DNA of 64,000 nucleotides from Pilimelia terevasa (GTDB lineage Bacteria; Actinomycetota; Actinomycetes; Mycobacteriales; Micromonosporaceae): positions 1 to 64,000 of the forward strand of contig NZ_BMQC01000016.1 of NCBI RefSeq assembly GCF_014647915.1, read 5' to 3'. Of this stretch, positions 40,167 to 49,356 are shown piece by piece. Under the pieces are notes generated by a model, which saw nothing but the letters and a program-made list of their open reading frames with translations, was not told where the DNA came from and made no database searches. Made by a program: the position numbers and the translations under genes. The first letter of the stretch is position 1, and each line of letters begins with the position of its first letter.

Positions 40167-41213
40167 ATGACTGGGGACACGCCCGCCGGCCCGCCCGCGG
40201 ACGGGCCGGCGGCACTCGCCGAAGCCGACACGCTGGTCGCCGCCGGTGACGCCGACGGCGCCCGCGTCGTCCTGGAGCGGCTGCTCGCCGAGGCCTCGAC
40301 GCCTGCGGACGCGCTGGTGGAGGCCGCCGACCGGTACGCCCACCTGCTCGTGTCCGCCGGTCAGCCGAGCTTCGCGTGCGCGTGGGCGCGCTACGCCGGG
40401 GAGCTGGCGGCCGAACGCGGCGGGCCGGCCGACCCCCGCCGCCTGCGCGCCGCCGAGACGCTGGCCGCCGCGCTGCACGCCGACGGCCGGCACGAGGCGG
40501 CCGCCCGCCAGTACCGCGCCGTCGTGGCCGCCCACCTCGCCGCCGACGGGCCGGACGCCCCGCGGACCCGGGCCGCGCACGCCCGCCTCGCGGCGGTCCT
40601 GGCCGAGGCCCCGGCGGCGGACGACGCGCCGTTCGCCGGCGGGTTCGGGCCGCTCGCGGCCTCCGCGGGCGCCCCCGTCGAGTACCGGCGCCCCGGCCCC
40701 CGCCTCGGCCGCCCCGGCCGGGCGGGAGTGGTGTACGCCGCGGCGGCGCTCGCGGCCGTCGGCGTCGGCGCGGCCGCCTGGCACCTGCGCCCCGCACCCG
40801 ACAGACCCGCACCCGACAGCCGCGCTCCCGACAGCCGCGCGGCCGGGAGCGCGGCCCCGACGCCGACATCCGCCGGAGCCGGAGCCGCGGGAACCGCCGG
40901 GGCCGGGGCCGGGGAAACCGGTGCCGGTCGCCCCGCGCCGCCGCCGCCTTCCGCCGTCCGGCTCGTCGACCGCGCCGACAGCATCCTGCTGACCTGGTCG
41001 TACCCGCCGGGGGCGCAGGGGCCGGTCCTGCTCACCGGCGGCCGGCGGGGGCAGCCTCCGGCGTCGCTGGGCGTCCTGTCACCCGGCGCGGACCGGTACG
41101 TGGTGCACGGACTGCGGCCGGCGCTGGCCTACTGCTTCACCGTCGCCGTCGTCTACTCCGCCGAGGACATCGCCGCCGCCCCGCGCGCCTGCACCACCCG
41201 CCGCGCGCGGTAG
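40167..41213 (+). CDS. Membrane-anchored hypothetical with helical repeats and a fibronectin-like end
   Basis: 348 residues from ATG 40167. Residues 10-160 are Ala-rich helices (ARVVLERLLAEASTPADALVEAA, HEAAARQYRAVVAAHL) in TPR-like pairs. One membrane helix (about 198-216, VVYAAAALAAVGVGAAAWHL) is followed by a Pro/Ala/Thr spacer, then a fibronectin-III-like domain (SAVRLVDRADSILLTWSYP, RYVVHGLRPALAYCFTVAVVY). The topology implies a cytosolic TPR and an outside Fn3. 56 bases upstream of zwf, possibly co-transcribed. Function unknown. Confidence 0.65.
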   Translation: MTGDTPAGPPADGPAALAEADTLVAAGDADGARVVLERLLAEASTPADALVEAADRYAHLLVSAGQPSFACAWARYAGELAAERGGPADPRRLRAAETLAAALHADGRHEAAARQYRAVVAAHLAADGPDAPRTRAAHARLAAVLAEAPAADDAPFAGGFGPLAASAGAPVEYRRPGPRLGRPGRAGVVYAAAALAAVGVGAAAWHLRPAPDRPAPDSRAPDSRAAGSAAPTPTSAGAGAAGTAGAGAGETGAGRPAPPPPSAVRLVDRADSILLTWSYPPGAQGPVLLTGGRRGQPPASLGVLSPGADRYVVHGLRPALAYCFTVAVVYSAEDIAAAPRACTTRRAR

Positions 41214-41269
41214 CGGACGGCTTGGGCCGACTCGCCCCGGGCGGCCGGCCCGCTGGCTAGGCTCGGCAG

Positions 41270-42772
41270 ATGACCGATGACGCCACCCCGTCCGCGGCCG
41301 GCGACGAGCGCAGCGCTCCCCCGGCCGTCCTCGTCATCTTCGGCGCCTCCGGCGACCTGACCCGGCGCAAGCTCGTCCCCGCCGTACTGAGCCTGGCCCG
41401 GCACAAGCGACTCGGCGAGCGCTTCGCCGTCGTCGGGGTGGCCCGCTCGCCGCTGGACGACGAGTCGTTCACGGCCGGCGCCTTCGGCGGTACGGACCTG
41501 TCGGCGCTGCCGGCCCTGGCCGGCGGCGTGCGCTACGTCAGCGGCGGCTACGACGACCCGGCCACGTACCGGCGGCTGGCGGCCGTGCTCTCCGAACTAG
41601 ACGCCCGGCGCGGCACGGCCGGCAGTCGACTGTTCTACCTGGCCACGCCGCCCCAGGCGTTCCCGAAGATCGTCTCCGGGCTCGCGGCGGCCGGGCTGAA
41701 CCGGCCGGCCGGCGACGCGTTCTCCCGGGTGGTGATCGAGAAGCCGTACGGCCACCACGAGGCCAGCGCACGCCAGCTCGACGCCACCGTGCACGCGGCG
41801 TTCGACGAGTCGCAGGTGTTCCGCATCGACCACTACCTGGGCAAGAACACGGTGCAGAACGTCCTGGCACTGCGCTTCGCCAACGCGATCTTCCAGCCGA
41901 TCTGGAACCGCACCTGGGTCGACCACGTGCAGATCACCGTCGCCGAGACGCTCGGGGTCGGCACCCGCGGCAGCTTCTACGAGCACGCCGGGGCGATGCG
42001 CGACATCGTCCAGAACCACGTCCTGCAGGTCCTGGCCCTGGCGCTGATGGAGCCGCCGGCCTCCTTCTCCGCCGAGGCGGTCCGCAACGAGAAGGTCAAG
42101 CTGCTGGAGTCGATCCGGCTGTCCGGGTCGCGGGCCACCGAGGACATCGCGGTGCGCGGCCAGTACACCCGCGGGGGCAGCCGGTTCGAGCTGATGCCCG
42201 GGTACCGCGAGGAGGACGGCGTCGACCCGCTGTCGCGCACCGAGACGTACGCGGCCATGCGGCTGGACGTCGACAACTGGCGGTGGGCCGGGGTGCCGTT
42301 CTACGTCCGCACGGGCAAGCGCCTGCCCAGCCGGGTGACCGAGGTGGCGCTCCAGTTCCAGCGGCCGCCGCACCTGCCCATCGCCGCCGCCCAGGTGCAG
42401 GAGATGGAGCCCGACGCGCTGATCCTGCGGATCCAGCCGGACGAGGGCATCACGCTGCGCTTCGGGGCGAAGGTGCCGGGGCACGCGTTCAAGGTGCGGT
42501 CGGCGTCGATGGACTTCTCGTACGGCGACACGTTCCGGGAGGAGTCGCCCGAGGCGTACGAGCGGCTGCTGCTGGACGCGCTGGTCGGCGACGCGACGTT
42601 GTTCATCCGCGCGGACGAGGTGGCGCAGTGCTGGCGGATCGTCGACCCGATCATCTCCCGGTGGGCCGACGACGAGCGGCCGATCCCGACGTACGAGGCG
42701 GCGTCCTGGGGGCCGACCGACGCCGACCGGCTGATCGGCCGCGACGGCCGCGCCTGGCGTAACCCGACCTGA
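41270..42772 (+). CDS. zwf: Glucose-6-phosphate 1-dehydrogenase
   Basis: 500 residues. Oxidises glucose-6-phosphate to 6-phosphogluconolactone with NADP, first step of the oxidative pentose phosphate path. NADP loop IFGASGDLTRRKL at 24-36, the substrate and catalytic motif RIDHYLGKNTVQN near 185, EKPYGHH, and VPFYVRTGKRLP near 343. Full length and intact. Not flanked by opcA, pgl or tal, so this may be a second copy rather than the core pentose-phosphate operon gene. Confidence 0.95.
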   Translation: MTDDATPSAAGDERSAPPAVLVIFGASGDLTRRKLVPAVLSLARHKRLGERFAVVGVARSPLDDESFTAGAFGGTDLSALPALAGGVRYVSGGYDDPATYRRLAAVLSELDARRGTAGSRLFYLATPPQAFPKIVSGLAAAGLNRPAGDAFSRVVIEKPYGHHEASARQLDATVHAAFDESQVFRIDHYLGKNTVQNVLALRFANAIFQPIWNRTWVDHVQITVAETLGVGTRGSFYEHAGAMRDIVQNHVLQVLALALMEPPASFSAEAVRNEKVKLLESIRLSGSRATEDIAVRGQYTRGGSRFELMPGYREEDGVDPLSRTETYAAMRLDVDNWRWAGVPFYVRTGKRLPSRVTEVALQFQRPPHLPIAAAQVQEMEPDALILRIQPDEGITLRFGAKVPGHAFKVRSASMDFSYGDTFREESPEAYERLLLDALVGDATLFIRADEVAQCWRIVDPIISRWADDERPIPTYEAASWGPTDADRLIGRDGRAWRNPT

Positions 42773-43049
42773 TTCCGCCCGTTCACCGCGGATGTCCCCG
42801 CCACCGCGGCAGCCCGGGCCTGCGAGCCAGCGCACACCGCGGCCGGTGCTATATCGATTCCATTCGCTGACATCGTGGCCATCGCCGCGGAGCGTGTCCA
42901 CTGCGGATTCCTCCAACGTCTTCTCCGGCCGGCCGATCCGACGGGTCGCCGGCCGGGAAAATGCGTCGGCGGAATGGAACTCCGGCGCCCCGCCGCGGGC
43001 GCGCAGGCCGCCACGGTGCTGGAGCGGGTCGCCCTCGGCTCGTTTCGAC

Positions 43050-43487
43050 TCACCCACCGGGGCCGAGGCCGTCGGCCGCTCGGGCCGGGCGTCGGACCAG
43101 CGGGTCCGCGTCCCGGGTTCCGGCGGCGCGGCGGACGGCCTCGGCCAGCGCCTCAGCCCCGCGGGCGACCCTCGCGGTCCCGTCGTCGGCGACGATGATC
43201 GGGCGCTGGATCAGCTCCGGGTGGGCGGCCATCGCGGCGAGCCACCGCGGCACGTCCGCCGGGGTCCGCCCCCAGTCGGCGAGCCCGAGCGCCGCCGCGG
43301 CCGGCTCGCCCAGCCGGCAGATCTCCCACGGCCCGGCGCCGAGGCGGGCCAGCACGTCCGCCAGCTCGGCCGCGGTCGGCGGGCTCGTCAGGTAGGCCCG
43401 CAGGTGTACCGGCACCCCGGCCGCCGCCAGCGCCTCCCGGGCGGTGGCGCACTTGGCGCACGCCGGGTTGTCCCACATCGTCACCAC
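43050..43487 (-). CDS. ArsC-like thioredoxin-fold arsenate reductase family protein
   Basis: 145 residues. MWDNPACAKCATAREALAAAG carries the ArsC/Spx-type catalytic Cys in NPACAKC, and HPELIQRPIIVADDGTARVA near 88-110 the family's RPI motif with conserved Arg. ArsC-type enzymes use glutaredoxin-linked arsenate reduction; YffB-like members have other roles. No arsenic-resistance genes are adjacent. Start chosen at GTG 43487 with AGGA 7 bases upstream; GTG 43484 and ATG 43478 remain possible. Leads 66 bases after the arginine deiminase, on the same strand. Confidence 0.8.
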   Translation of the reverse strand: MVTMWDNPACAKCATAREALAAAGVPVHLRAYLTSPPTAAELADVLARLGAGPWEICRLGEPAAAALGLADWGRTPADVPRWLAAMAAHPELIQRPIIVADDGTARVARGAEALAEAVRRAAGTRDADPLVRRPARAADGLGPGG

Positions 43488-43552
43488 GGGGTCATCCTGC
43501 CAGGCGGCACCCGGCGCGGCGTGGTGGCGCACCCCGCCCCGGGGCGCGCGCG

Positions 43553-45397
43553 TCAGCGGCCGGCGGGTAGCTGCCACCAGCGGGCGGTCGTGTCCCGCAG
43601 CGAGTTGGTCGCGCAGTGCACCTCGCCCTGCCCGACGTGGTACGTCGTGTAGTCGTCGACGAACTCCACCGACAGCCCCACCGCCTGGTAGGCCTGGGTG
43701 ACCGCCTCGGCCAGCAGGTCGCGTCCGCCGACGACCGGGCCCCACTGCCTGGCCACGATCATCCGGCCGGGCGCGGCCACGATCGAGTTGATCGCCGCCG
43801 GCAGCAGCGCGCCCATGGCGCCCCGGCGCAGTGCCCGGTCCCGCTGCGCCGGGGTGGCACCGGCCAGCCGCTCGCGCAGGCCCGGCGTCGAGGCCAGCAG
43901 CCGGCCGCGGGCGGCGACCTGGCCCGGGCCGCGGGCCGCGCCGCCGCCCTCCGTCTGGTACAGCGTGGGGATCCGCACGATCTCGGCGTCGGCCAGGCCG
44001 ACCTCGGCCTTCACCCGGGCCAGGGCGGCGTCGATCTTCTTCGCCGCCGTCTCCTGGTCGGCCGCCAGCCGCTTGTCGGCGAGGAACGCGGAGATCGTCA
44101 TTCGGCGGAAGTCGCGGTGCGAGGACAGGGGCGTGCCGCCGCTGCCGGTCTCGGCCGCCCGGCGCAGCAGCGCCACGGCGCCCCGCGGGTCGGCGACCGC
44201 GAACCGCCAGCCCCGGCCGGAGGTCGCCGGCAGGAACTGGAGGAACTCGTCCACGTGGCCGACCTGGAGCCAGCCGCTGTCCAGGTACAGGGGCTCCTGC
44301 GCGCCCTGGGCGGCCAGCACCCGGCGCTGGAGTGCCGAGGGCCCCTGACCGCCCGGGTCCTCCCCCATCACCATCCGGCCGGCCGGGAACTCCTTGCCGC
44401 CGTTGCGGTACGGCGGGATCGTCTCCAGGTTGCCGAAGGAGTTGAACGTGTCCGGCCGGTACAGGGCGGCGGCCGGGTCGCGGCGCCCGGCACCGCTGAG
44501 CCGGACCACGCCGACCCCGGCGCCGCGCAGCGCGTAGAGCTGGTTCTGCGCCTCCCGGGCCTGGTCGGAGCGCATCAGCAGGCGGATCTGCTGGGTACCG
44601 CCGCCGGCCGGCATCGAGACGTACGTGGGCTCGAACCAGTCCTGCGCCCAGATGTCGCCCCCGCCGAAGAAGTGCACGGGCCGGGGCAGCTTGGCGTTGC
44701 TGGAGGCGGCCTCCAGGTCCCGGCGGAAGGCGCCGAAGTCCCCGCCGGAGCCGGGCGCGGCGGTGAGCTGCTGGTTGGTCTGGGTGTGCGCGTGGGTCAG
44801 CATCGGCGCGACCCGCAGCAGGACGCTGTCGGCGGCGCCGTCGACCGCCAGGGTGACTCTGGCGGTGCCGTCCCACTTGGCGGGGTCGCGGACGATGTCG
44901 CGGCCCTCCAGGCCGAGGACGAGGCCCCGGCGCAGGTCGTCCGCGGTGAAGGTGGTGGACCGGGTGACCTCGGTCCAGGCCGTGCCCCGCTGGGCGAACA
45001 GCCGCGTGTAGTTGGCGGCCGCCCCCTCGACGACCACGGTGGCCGAGGCGTCGGCGGCGACGGCGGTCGGGACGGTGCGCAGCGGCGCGAGGTCCCTGGC
45101 GTCCTCGTCGCCGTTGACCACGGCGTCGGCGGCGTCCGCGCACGCCTGGTCCCGGCTGGCGCAGCGCTTGGCGTCGTCGTCCAGGTTCGGCAGGAACAGG
45201 GCGCCGCGGGTGGCGGTGGCGACGCCCTTGGCCTCCTCGTCGGTCGCGCCGGTGAGGTCGACGGCGCCGTCGCGGTTGCTGTCGGCCCGGATGGTCACGC
45301 CCGCGGGGCCCGCGGCGGACGCGGCGGCGGGCGGGGCGACCGCGGCCAGGCAGGCCACTGCGGCCCAGGTCGACACCTGCTGGCGGGCACGGGGCAT
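43553..45397 (-). CDS. Secreted protein-arginine deiminase (PAD family)
   Basis: 614 residues from ATG 45397 (AGGAG 5 bases upstream; codons further upstream are not preferred). Signal peptide ends about residue 30. The PAD catalytic set is complete: Asp253 in IWAQDWFEP, His381 and Asp383 in LQVGHVDEFLQF, and Cys595 in EVHCATNSLR, matching Asp350, His471, Asp473 and Cys645 of human PAD4. The N-terminal region (about 40-235), with DSNRDGAVD as an EF-hand-like calcium loop, stands in for the vertebrate PAD immunoglobulin-like domains. Expected to convert peptidyl arginine to citrulline outside the cell, probably calcium-dependent. Related secreted homologues are known in actinomycetes. Confidence 0.88.
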   Translation of the reverse strand: MPRARQQVSTWAAVACLAAVAPPAAASAAGPAGVTIRADSNRDGAVDLTGATDEEAKGVATATRGALFLPNLDDDAKRCASRDQACADAADAVVNGDEDARDLAPLRTVPTAVAADASATVVVEGAAANYTRLFAQRGTAWTEVTRSTTFTADDLRRGLVLGLEGRDIVRDPAKWDGTARVTLAVDGAADSVLLRVAPMLTHAHTQTNQQLTAAPGSGGDFGAFRRDLEAASSNAKLPRPVHFFGGGDIWAQDWFEPTYVSMPAGGGTQQIRLLMRSDQAREAQNQLYALRGAGVGVVRLSGAGRRDPAAALYRPDTFNSFGNLETIPPYRNGGKEFPAGRMVMGEDPGGQGPSALQRRVLAAQGAQEPLYLDSGWLQVGHVDEFLQFLPATSGRGWRFAVADPRGAVALLRRAAETGSGGTPLSSHRDFRRMTISAFLADKRLAADQETAAKKIDAALARVKAEVGLADAEIVRIPTLYQTEGGGAARGPGQVAARGRLLASTPGLRERLAGATPAQRDRALRRGAMGALLPAAINSIVAAPGRMIVARQWGPVVGGRDLLAEAVTQAYQAVGLSVEFVDDYTTYHVGQGEVHCATNSLRDTTARWWQLPAGR

Positions 45398-45555
45398 GGG
45401 GACTCCTGTCCGGGACACCGGTCGGGCGCGGCACCGTGGGACGCCCGGCGCGTGGGGGTGTCGGGCGCGGCGAAACGGATCGAGGAGAATGATATGGACC
45501 GGGGCACCCGGTTGTCCATTGATCTAGTTCGATTCGCCCGAGGTGGGGAGTGCCG

Positions 45556-46194
45556 ATGACCAGGTGGCAGGAGTTGGCCGGTGGAGACCGCGGCCGGCAG
45601 TACGCCGAGCGGATCGCGGCGCTGGCGGCCACCGGCGCCGCCGTGCACGGCGAGGCGGCGTTCTGCGCGGCGCTGGCGCCGGCCGGCGCGCGGGTCCTGG
45701 ACGCCGGGTGCGGCACCGGGCGGGTGGCGGTCCGCCTCGCGGAGCTGGGCTACGACGTCACGGGCGTGGACGCCGACGCCTCCATGCTCGCGGAGGCGCG
45801 CCGGTCCGCGCCGGAGCTGGCGTGGATCGAGGCGGACCTGGCCGACCTCGACCTGCCGGCGGCCGGGGCCGCCGCGCCGTTCGACCTCGTGCTCACCGCG
45901 GGCAACGTGATCCCGCTGCTGGCGGCCGGCACCGAGGCGCGGGCGGTCCGGCGGCTGGCCGCGCACCTGGCGCCGACCGGCCTGCTCGTCTCCGGGTTCG
46001 GGCTGGCGCCCGCCGAGCTGCCGCTGGACGAGGCGCCGATCGACCTGGCGACGTACGACGCGCACTGCGCCGCCGCCGGGCTGGTGCTGGAGCAGCGGTG
46101 CGCGACCTGGGACGGCGACCCGTACGCCGACGGTCCGTACGCGGTCAGCGTGCACCGGTGGCGGTCCGCCGCGCCGCCCGCAGCGCCCCGCTGA
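45556..46194 (+). CDS. Class I SAM-dependent methyltransferase
   Basis: 212 residues from ATG 45556 (GGGGAG 5 bases upstream). SAM motifs: VLDAGCGTGRVAVRL near 48, VTGVDADASMLAEAR near 68, LVLTAGNVIPLL near 115. Substrate not readable. Its 3' end overlaps the convergent phosphoribosyltransferase gene by 50 bases, an unusual degree of convergent overlap. Confidence 0.85.
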   Translation: MTRWQELAGGDRGRQYAERIAALAATGAAVHGEAAFCAALAPAGARVLDAGCGTGRVAVRLAELGYDVTGVDADASMLAEARRSAPELAWIEADLADLDLPAAGAAAPFDLVLTAGNVIPLLAAGTEARAVRRLAAHLAPTGLLVSGFGLAPAELPLDEAPIDLATYDAHCAAAGLVLEQRCATWDGDPYADGPYAVSVHRWRSAAPPAAPR

Positions 46195-46807
46195 CCTCGG
46201 CGTCGGTCACCGGCCGGAAGTCCAGGTACGCGGCGCCGACCGCCGGCATCCGCGGCTCGTGCCGCACGCACCGCACCGCGTCGGCGACGGCGGCCAGGAC
46301 GCGGGCGGCGTCGGCGAGGGCGACGGGGGCGGCGAAGCCCAGCCACCGCGGCCGCCGGCCGCGCAGCCAGCGCAGCGCCGCGTACGCCGTCACGCCGGTG
46401 GCCAGGCCGTCGTCGACCACGAGCACGCGGCGGCCCGCCACGGCCGGCGCCGCCCGGCCCCCGCGGTACGCGGCGGCGCGGCGGCGCAGCTCGGCCACCT
46501 CGCGGGCCACCGTGTCGGCCAGGTCGCCCGGCGTCGCGCCGAGCCCGGCCAGGGCCTCGCGGTCGAACTGCGGCCGCTCGTCCTCGGCCACGGCGCCGAC
46601 GCCCCACTCGGGCCGCCCGGGCGCGCCGATCTTGCGGACGAGGGCGATGTCCAGGTCGGCGCCCAGCGCCGCGGCGACGGGGACGGCCACCACCACGCCG
46701 CCGCGCGGCAGGCCGAGCACGACATCGACGGCGGACCCGCCCAGCGCGGCGGCCAACCGGTGCCCCGCGTCGGTACGGTCGACAAAAACGTCCGGTGCTG
46801 GCGCCAT
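46145..46807 (-). CDS. Phosphoribosyltransferase-family protein
   Basis: 220 residues. The PRPP-binding loop VLVVDDGLATGVTA lies near residue 133, after hydrophobic strand residues; LGLPRGGVVVAVPVA near 32 is the typical beta-strand and turn of this group. It is the short-form PRTase often found beside stress or dienelactone-hydrolase genes in actinobacteria; substrate unknown. The final 17 codons overlap the methyltransferase end on the opposite strand. Confidence 0.8.
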   Translation of the reverse strand: MAPAPDVFVDRTDAGHRLAAALGGSAVDVVLGLPRGGVVVAVPVAAALGADLDIALVRKIGAPGRPEWGVGAVAEDERPQFDREALAGLGATPGDLADTVAREVAELRRRAAAYRGGRAAPAVAGRRVLVVDDGLATGVTAYAALRWLRGRRPRWLGFAAPVALADAARVLAAVADAVRCVRHEPRMPAVGAAYLDFRPVTDAEVSGALRAARRTATGAR

Positions 46808-46969
46808 CGCGCACCTCCCACGGTCGACTCCGGGTACCCGCCCGGCGCCAGGGCACCCGTCCCGCCGGTAACTCCCAGCGAATCAACAGGCACGATGCAG
46901 CATTTCCGCAGGTCAGAGGGGCATCCTGTGATGCTGGGGGTACCGGCCCACTCGTACTGCGGAGGAAAA

Positions 46970-47437
46970 ATGTCCGATCAATCCCAGGAACCGACGCCGT
47001 CCGCGGCCCCGTCCGACACCCCGCCGCCCGCGGCGGCGCCGGCCGCCCCGGAGCGCGCCGAGGCGCCGGCCCGCACCGAGGTCCGCGCCGAGGCCGCCGC
47101 CCGGCGGGCCGACCGGCGCGAGAACTGGCTGACGGTGCCGACGGTGCTGGCATTCCTGCTCGGCGTCCTGCTCACCGGGCTGCTGTGCGGCGCCGGGGCG
47201 GTCGCCGGGGCCATCGTGTCCTACCACCACGGTCCCGGCGCATACCACGGCGACCGCTACGACCGCGGCGAGCGCCCGATGCGGCGCTGGCGCGGCGAGG
47301 ACGGCCGGCCGGGAATGCGGCACCGGCCGGGCTACGACGGCCCGATGCGCCCGCAGGTGCCCGTGCCGGTACCGCCGCCGGGCACGCCGCAGGCACCGGG
47401 CGGCACCGTCGCGCCCGCGCCGACACCGGGCGGCTGA
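46970..47437 (+). CDS. Single-span membrane protein with Pro/His/Arg-rich outer tail
   Basis: 155 residues with a strong GGAGG 4 bases upstream of ATG 46970. A disordered Ala/Pro/Glu N-terminus, a basic stretch RADRRENW, one membrane helix (about 62-84), then a tail rich in His, Tyr, Arg, Gly and Pro (YHHGPGAYHGDRYDRGE). No family recognised; the tail could bind metal or polyanions. Confidence 0.7.
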   Translation: MSDQSQEPTPSAAPSDTPPPAAAPAAPERAEAPARTEVRAEAAARRADRRENWLTVPTVLAFLLGVLLTGLLCGAGAVAGAIVSYHHGPGAYHGDRYDRGERPMRRWRGEDGRPGMRHRPGYDGPMRPQVPVPVPPPGTPQAPGGTVAPAPTPGG

Positions 47438-47561
47438 CGCCCGCCGCGCCGACGCCCCGCCCGCCGACGGCGCTCCCCGTCCGGGCGGCGTGCCGCGTGT
47501 GACCATTTTGGATAGGGTCGCACCGCCGCACCGCCGCGCATCGGGGATAGGGGACGTCGCC

Positions 47562-48014
47562 GTGTTGATCGATGATCGGATCGAGGACCTGGTCCGACAG
47601 GCCCTGAACGCCGTGATCCGCCGCAGCCTGCCCCTGCTGGAGCAGGCGATCCACGTCTTCGGCGACGACCCGAGCCGGACCGAGGGCAGCCGCCTGGCCT
47701 GCGCCATCGCCTCCTTCGCCGCCCATGAGCGGCACGGCCGCACGCCGACGCCGGCCGAGATCGACGCGTTCGCCACCGACGTGAGCGACCGCGAGCGCTG
47801 GTCCGGGGTCACCGCGGTCGAGGTCCGGGCGCTGCTCACGGTGGTGACCGGCCACGCCGGGCGGGACGGGATCAACCAGCTCCTGCCGCCGCACCGGGTC
47901 GCGCTGGTCTGCTACGTGACGGCCGGCAGCCTGCTGGTCGACGCCCGCGACGGCGACGAGGCGTGGTGGGAGGCGCTGGACCGGGTCGAGGCGGGCATCG
48001 AGGCGATGATGTGA
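47562..48014 (+). CDS. Hypothetical helical protein
   Basis: 150 residues from GTG 47562 (GGGGA upstream). Mostly alpha-helical (IEDLVRQALNAVIRRSLPLL, WWEALDRVEAGIEAMM) with no membrane segment and no known motif. Convergent with the reductase-like gene, 12 bases apart. Coding status is supported by ribosome-binding site and codon use. Confidence 0.6.
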   Translation: MLIDDRIEDLVRQALNAVIRRSLPLLEQAIHVFGDDPSRTEGSRLACAIASFAAHERHGRTPTPAEIDAFATDVSDRERWSGVTAVEVRALLTVVTGHAGRDGINQLLPPHRVALVCYVTAGSLLVDARDGDEAWWEALDRVEAGIEAMM

Positions 48015-48026
48015 ACCCGCGGGCGC

Positions 48027-48701
48027 TCAGCGGCGGGCGGCGCCGACGTCGCCCGCGGCGTTGATGTCGCGCGTCCGCAGCACGTCGGTCGGCCAGCCGG
48101 CGGCCGCCACCGCGATCATCGCCCGGCCGACGGTGTCCGAGGCCGTCACCGCGCCGGGCGCCAGCCGCCGCAACGCCGGGTACAGGGGGCCGGCGGCCCG
48201 GTACGCGAGCCGGTACCACCGGGTCCTGGACAGCACCCCGCCGCGCGGCTGGATGTAGGCGGGGCGGAACAGGTACACCCGCAGGCGCAGCGTGCGCAGG
48301 GCGTTCTCCGTGGCACCCCGGACCCGCGCCCACATGCGGCTGCCGGCGGGGTCGGTACCGGCGCCGGAGACGTAGACGAGGACCGCGTCCGGCGAGCCGG
48401 CGGCCAGCAGGCGGGCGACGTGCATCGTGAGGTCGTAGGTGACCCGCCGGTACGCCCGCTCGCTCAGGCCCAGCGAGGTCACGCCGAGGCAGAAGAAGCA
48501 GGCGTCGCACCCGGCCAGGTCGTCGGCGACGGCGGTCAGGTCGGCGAGGTCCGGGACCACGCGCTGGCGCAGCTTCGGGTGCTCCCGGGGCACCGGGGTG
48601 CGGCCGACCGCGAGGACGGCGGTCACCCGCGGGTCGGCGAGGCACTCGTGCAGCACCCCCTGGCCGACCATGCCCGTGGCGCCGAACAGGACCACCCGCA
48701 T
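48027..48701 (-). CDS. NAD(P)-binding atypical short-chain dehydrogenase
   Basis: 224 residues. N-terminal Rossmann loop VVLFGATGMVGQGVLHECL; CFFCLGVTSLGLSERAYRR and VYVSGAGTDPAG replace the usual YxxxK site, as in the HTATIP2/NAD(P)H-binding-like atypical SDR group. It may act as a redox sensor or reductase; substrate unknown. Confidence 0.8.
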   Translation of the reverse strand: MRVVLFGATGMVGQGVLHECLADPRVTAVLAVGRTPVPREHPKLRQRVVPDLADLTAVADDLAGCDACFFCLGVTSLGLSERAYRRVTYDLTMHVARLLAAGSPDAVLVYVSGAGTDPAGSRMWARVRGATENALRTLRLRVYLFRPAYIQPRGGVLSRTRWYRLAYRAAGPLYPALRRLAPGAVTASDTVGRAMIAVAAAGWPTDVLRTRDINAAGDVGAARR

Positions 48702-48853
48702 CCGCCAGCTCCCGTCCCCCGCCCGGCCGCGGCGTCCGGACTGCCGCCCGGGGCGCGCCGGCTCCGGCCGTAGGATCGCACAGCCGGCGGCGCCGCGTGC
48801 CCGGTTCCGGCGCCCCGCCGCGGCCGCGCGCCGCCCGAGTCCAGGAGTCCGCC

Positions 48854-49159
48854 ATGGCCTTCGCCTACACGGTCCGCGCCGAGTTCGACGACCCGGACCG
48901 CCGGGCGGCGTACCTGGCCTGGCTGGCCGGGGGCCACGCCGCCGCTGTCGTGGCCGCCGGGGCGCGGTCGGCGCAGGTGGTCGCGCGCGACGACGGCGCC
49001 GTCGAGGTCCGCTACGTGTTCGCCTCCGCCCGGGACTACGCCGCGTACGAGGCCGGCCCGGCGGTGGCGCTGCGTGCCGAGGGCGCCGCCCGGTTCGGGG
49101 CGCCGGGCGTCCGGTTCCGCCGCGGCACCGGCGACATCGTCACGCAGATTCCCGGCTGA
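48854..49159 (+). CDS. Small ferredoxin-like (DUF4286-type) hypothetical protein
   Basis: 101 residues from ATG 48854 (AGGAG 6 bases upstream). FAYTVRAEFDDPDRRAAYLAWL and YVFASARDYAAYEAGPAVALR resemble dimeric alpha/beta-barrel (DUF4286) proteins. No partner gene; function unknown. Confidence 0.65.
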   Translation: MAFAYTVRAEFDDPDRRAAYLAWLAGGHAAAVVAAGARSAQVVARDDGAVEVRYVFASARDYAAYEAGPAVALRAEGAARFGAPGVRFRRGTGDIVTQIPG

Positions 49160-49356
49160 CCACCGGCCACGGGCCCCGGTCGCCCGTGAAACTTCTGCTC
49201 CGATCGCGCGCTGCAGGACCCGCGGCTTCCGTGCCAGACTCCAGGCGACATCGCCGACGGCCGATGCTGTCGGCGGTGTGGGGAGGCGTCACGGTGGCCC
49301 CCGCCCGCAACGCGGCGCCCACCGTGCGCGAGACATGAACAGAGAGGCGCACCCAC

